Below are positions 63,498-64,000 of a stretch of DNA of 64,000 nt, one piece after another. The notes below the pieces were generated by a model. The model was not told where the DNA came from, ran no database searches, and saw only the letters and a list, made by a program, of their open reading frames with translations. The translations under genes were made by a program, and so were the position numbers. Numbering within the stretch: position 1 is the first letter of the stretch; every line of letters starts with the position of its first letter. Source of the DNA: Bacteroidales bacterium (GTDB lineage Bacteria; Bacteroidota; Bacteroidia; Bacteroidales; F082); assembly GCA_023229245.1 (NCBI GenBank), contig JALNZU010000001.1:1-64000 (forward strand), written 5' to 3'.

Positions 63498-64000
63498 GTG
63501 AACCAGCCAAAAAAAATATTACTCATACAAACCGCCTCCATTGGTGATGTGATCCTTTTCACCCCTGTGCTAGAAAAACTTCATACGCATTTCCCTGAAG
63601 CCACACTACACTTGCTGATCAAAGCCGGTTACGAATCTCTTTTTGAGGAGCATCCTTTTATAAGTCGTATCTGGCTATGGCATAAACAGCGAAATAAATA
63701 CGGTAATCTGTTACGACTGCTCATAAATATCCGAAAAGAAAAATTTGACATGGTGGTGAATGCGCAGCGTTTTGCTTCAACAGGACTGATCACCGTTTTA
63801 AGTGGAGCCAAAATACGAACCGGCTTCGACAAGAACCCGTTTAGCTTTTTGTACAGCCGACGCATCAAACATGAAATTCAGAAAGACGGCCAGCATGAGG
63901 TAGATAGAAACTTAGCTTTGATAACTCCGTTTACAGATTCTACTCGTCAGCTACCCAAGCTTTATCCTACTACTACACATTACGAACAAGTTAAGGCGTA
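63498..64000 (+). CDS. GT9-type glycosyltransferase (heptosyltransferase-like), partial
   Basis: The frame is open to the right edge, so the C-terminal half is missing. The first ~167 residues show the GT9 N-terminal domain: ILLIQTASIGDVILFTPVLE, FPEATLHLLIKAGYESLFEE, FDMVVNAQRFASTGLITV and GAKIRTGFDKNPFSFLY. GT9 enzymes transfer heptose or related sugars to the LPS core. The likely start is GTG 63498 (the ATG overlapping the dapD stop runs into a stop after seven codons). It probably shares a transcript with dapD. Confidence 0.85.
   Translation, partial: MNQPKKILLIQTASIGDVILFTPVLEKLHTHFPEATLHLLIKAGYESLFEEHPFISRIWLWHKQRNKYGNLLRLLINIRKEKFDMVVNAQRFASTGLITVLSGAKIRTGFDKNPFSFLYSRRIKHEIQKDGQHEVDRNLALITPFTDSTRQLPKLYPTTTHYEQVKA

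Overview
This window comes from a member of the Bacteroidota. The evidence is the type IX secretion and gliding genes (a giant CTD protein, an OmpA-family protein, PorP/SprF, GldB), Bacteroidota-style -7 promoter boxes (TAnnTTTG), a DUF4271-hemD pair and a PiT transporter with a long C-terminal domain. Pta/AckA, DapD and a low-potential Fe-S protein suggest a fermentative or anaerobic lineage near the Bacteroidales/Marinilabiliales. The species cannot be told from the sequence.

Layout. 1-4756: a decayed array of Rhs orphan tips. Three copies of a 432-bp Rhs core segment each lead into a different C-terminal tip; two are zinc-protease-like and are followed by exported putative immunity proteins. 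4757-8512: an operon of a GH13 amylase-type enzyme and a glycogen branching enzyme. 8637-16352: mazG, a PagL-like outer-membrane protein, a GIN-type lipoprotein, proS, a Tyr/Trp-rich lipoprotein and a FadL-like porin. 16407-22507: two overlapping TPR genes, one carrying an exported CHAT (caspase-like) domain, and a T9SS cargo protein with dockerin-like and cohesin-like segments. 23044-33094: a redox-related module described below. 33185-42347: a LutA-like protein, hemD, DUF4271, pta, a 3-hydroxyacyl-CoA dehydrogenase, ackA, an FtsE-like ATPase and two glycosyltransferases. 42501-56332: murB, the SprB-like/OmpA/PorP trio and a phosphate transporter. 56364-64000: prmC, tRNA-His, a small beta-barrel protein, gldB, a YifB-type ATPase, ruvX-def-lipoprotein, dapD and the start of a GT9 glycosyltransferase.

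The most interesting region is 23044-33094. It holds (i) a chimeric Fe-S/flavin/molybdopterin-fold protein lacking several expected cofactor sites, (ii) two membrane-anchored GcvH-like proteins, one fused to a periplasmic-binding-protein-like domain, both without lysine at the canonical lipoyl position, (iii) a sensor kinase whose periplasmic loop has CXXCH and CX4CH haem-attachment motifs, (iv) an NtrC-type sigma-54 activator, and (v) an archaemetzincin. In front of the GcvH-like operon lies a good -24/-12 promoter (27090-27104), preceded by four related 17-bp sites (26918-27047) that look like activator-binding enhancers. The kinase and activator have their own -7 promoter immediately after the operon's terminator. 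I infer a haem-based redox sensor controlling an envelope electron-transfer or carrier module of unknown function.
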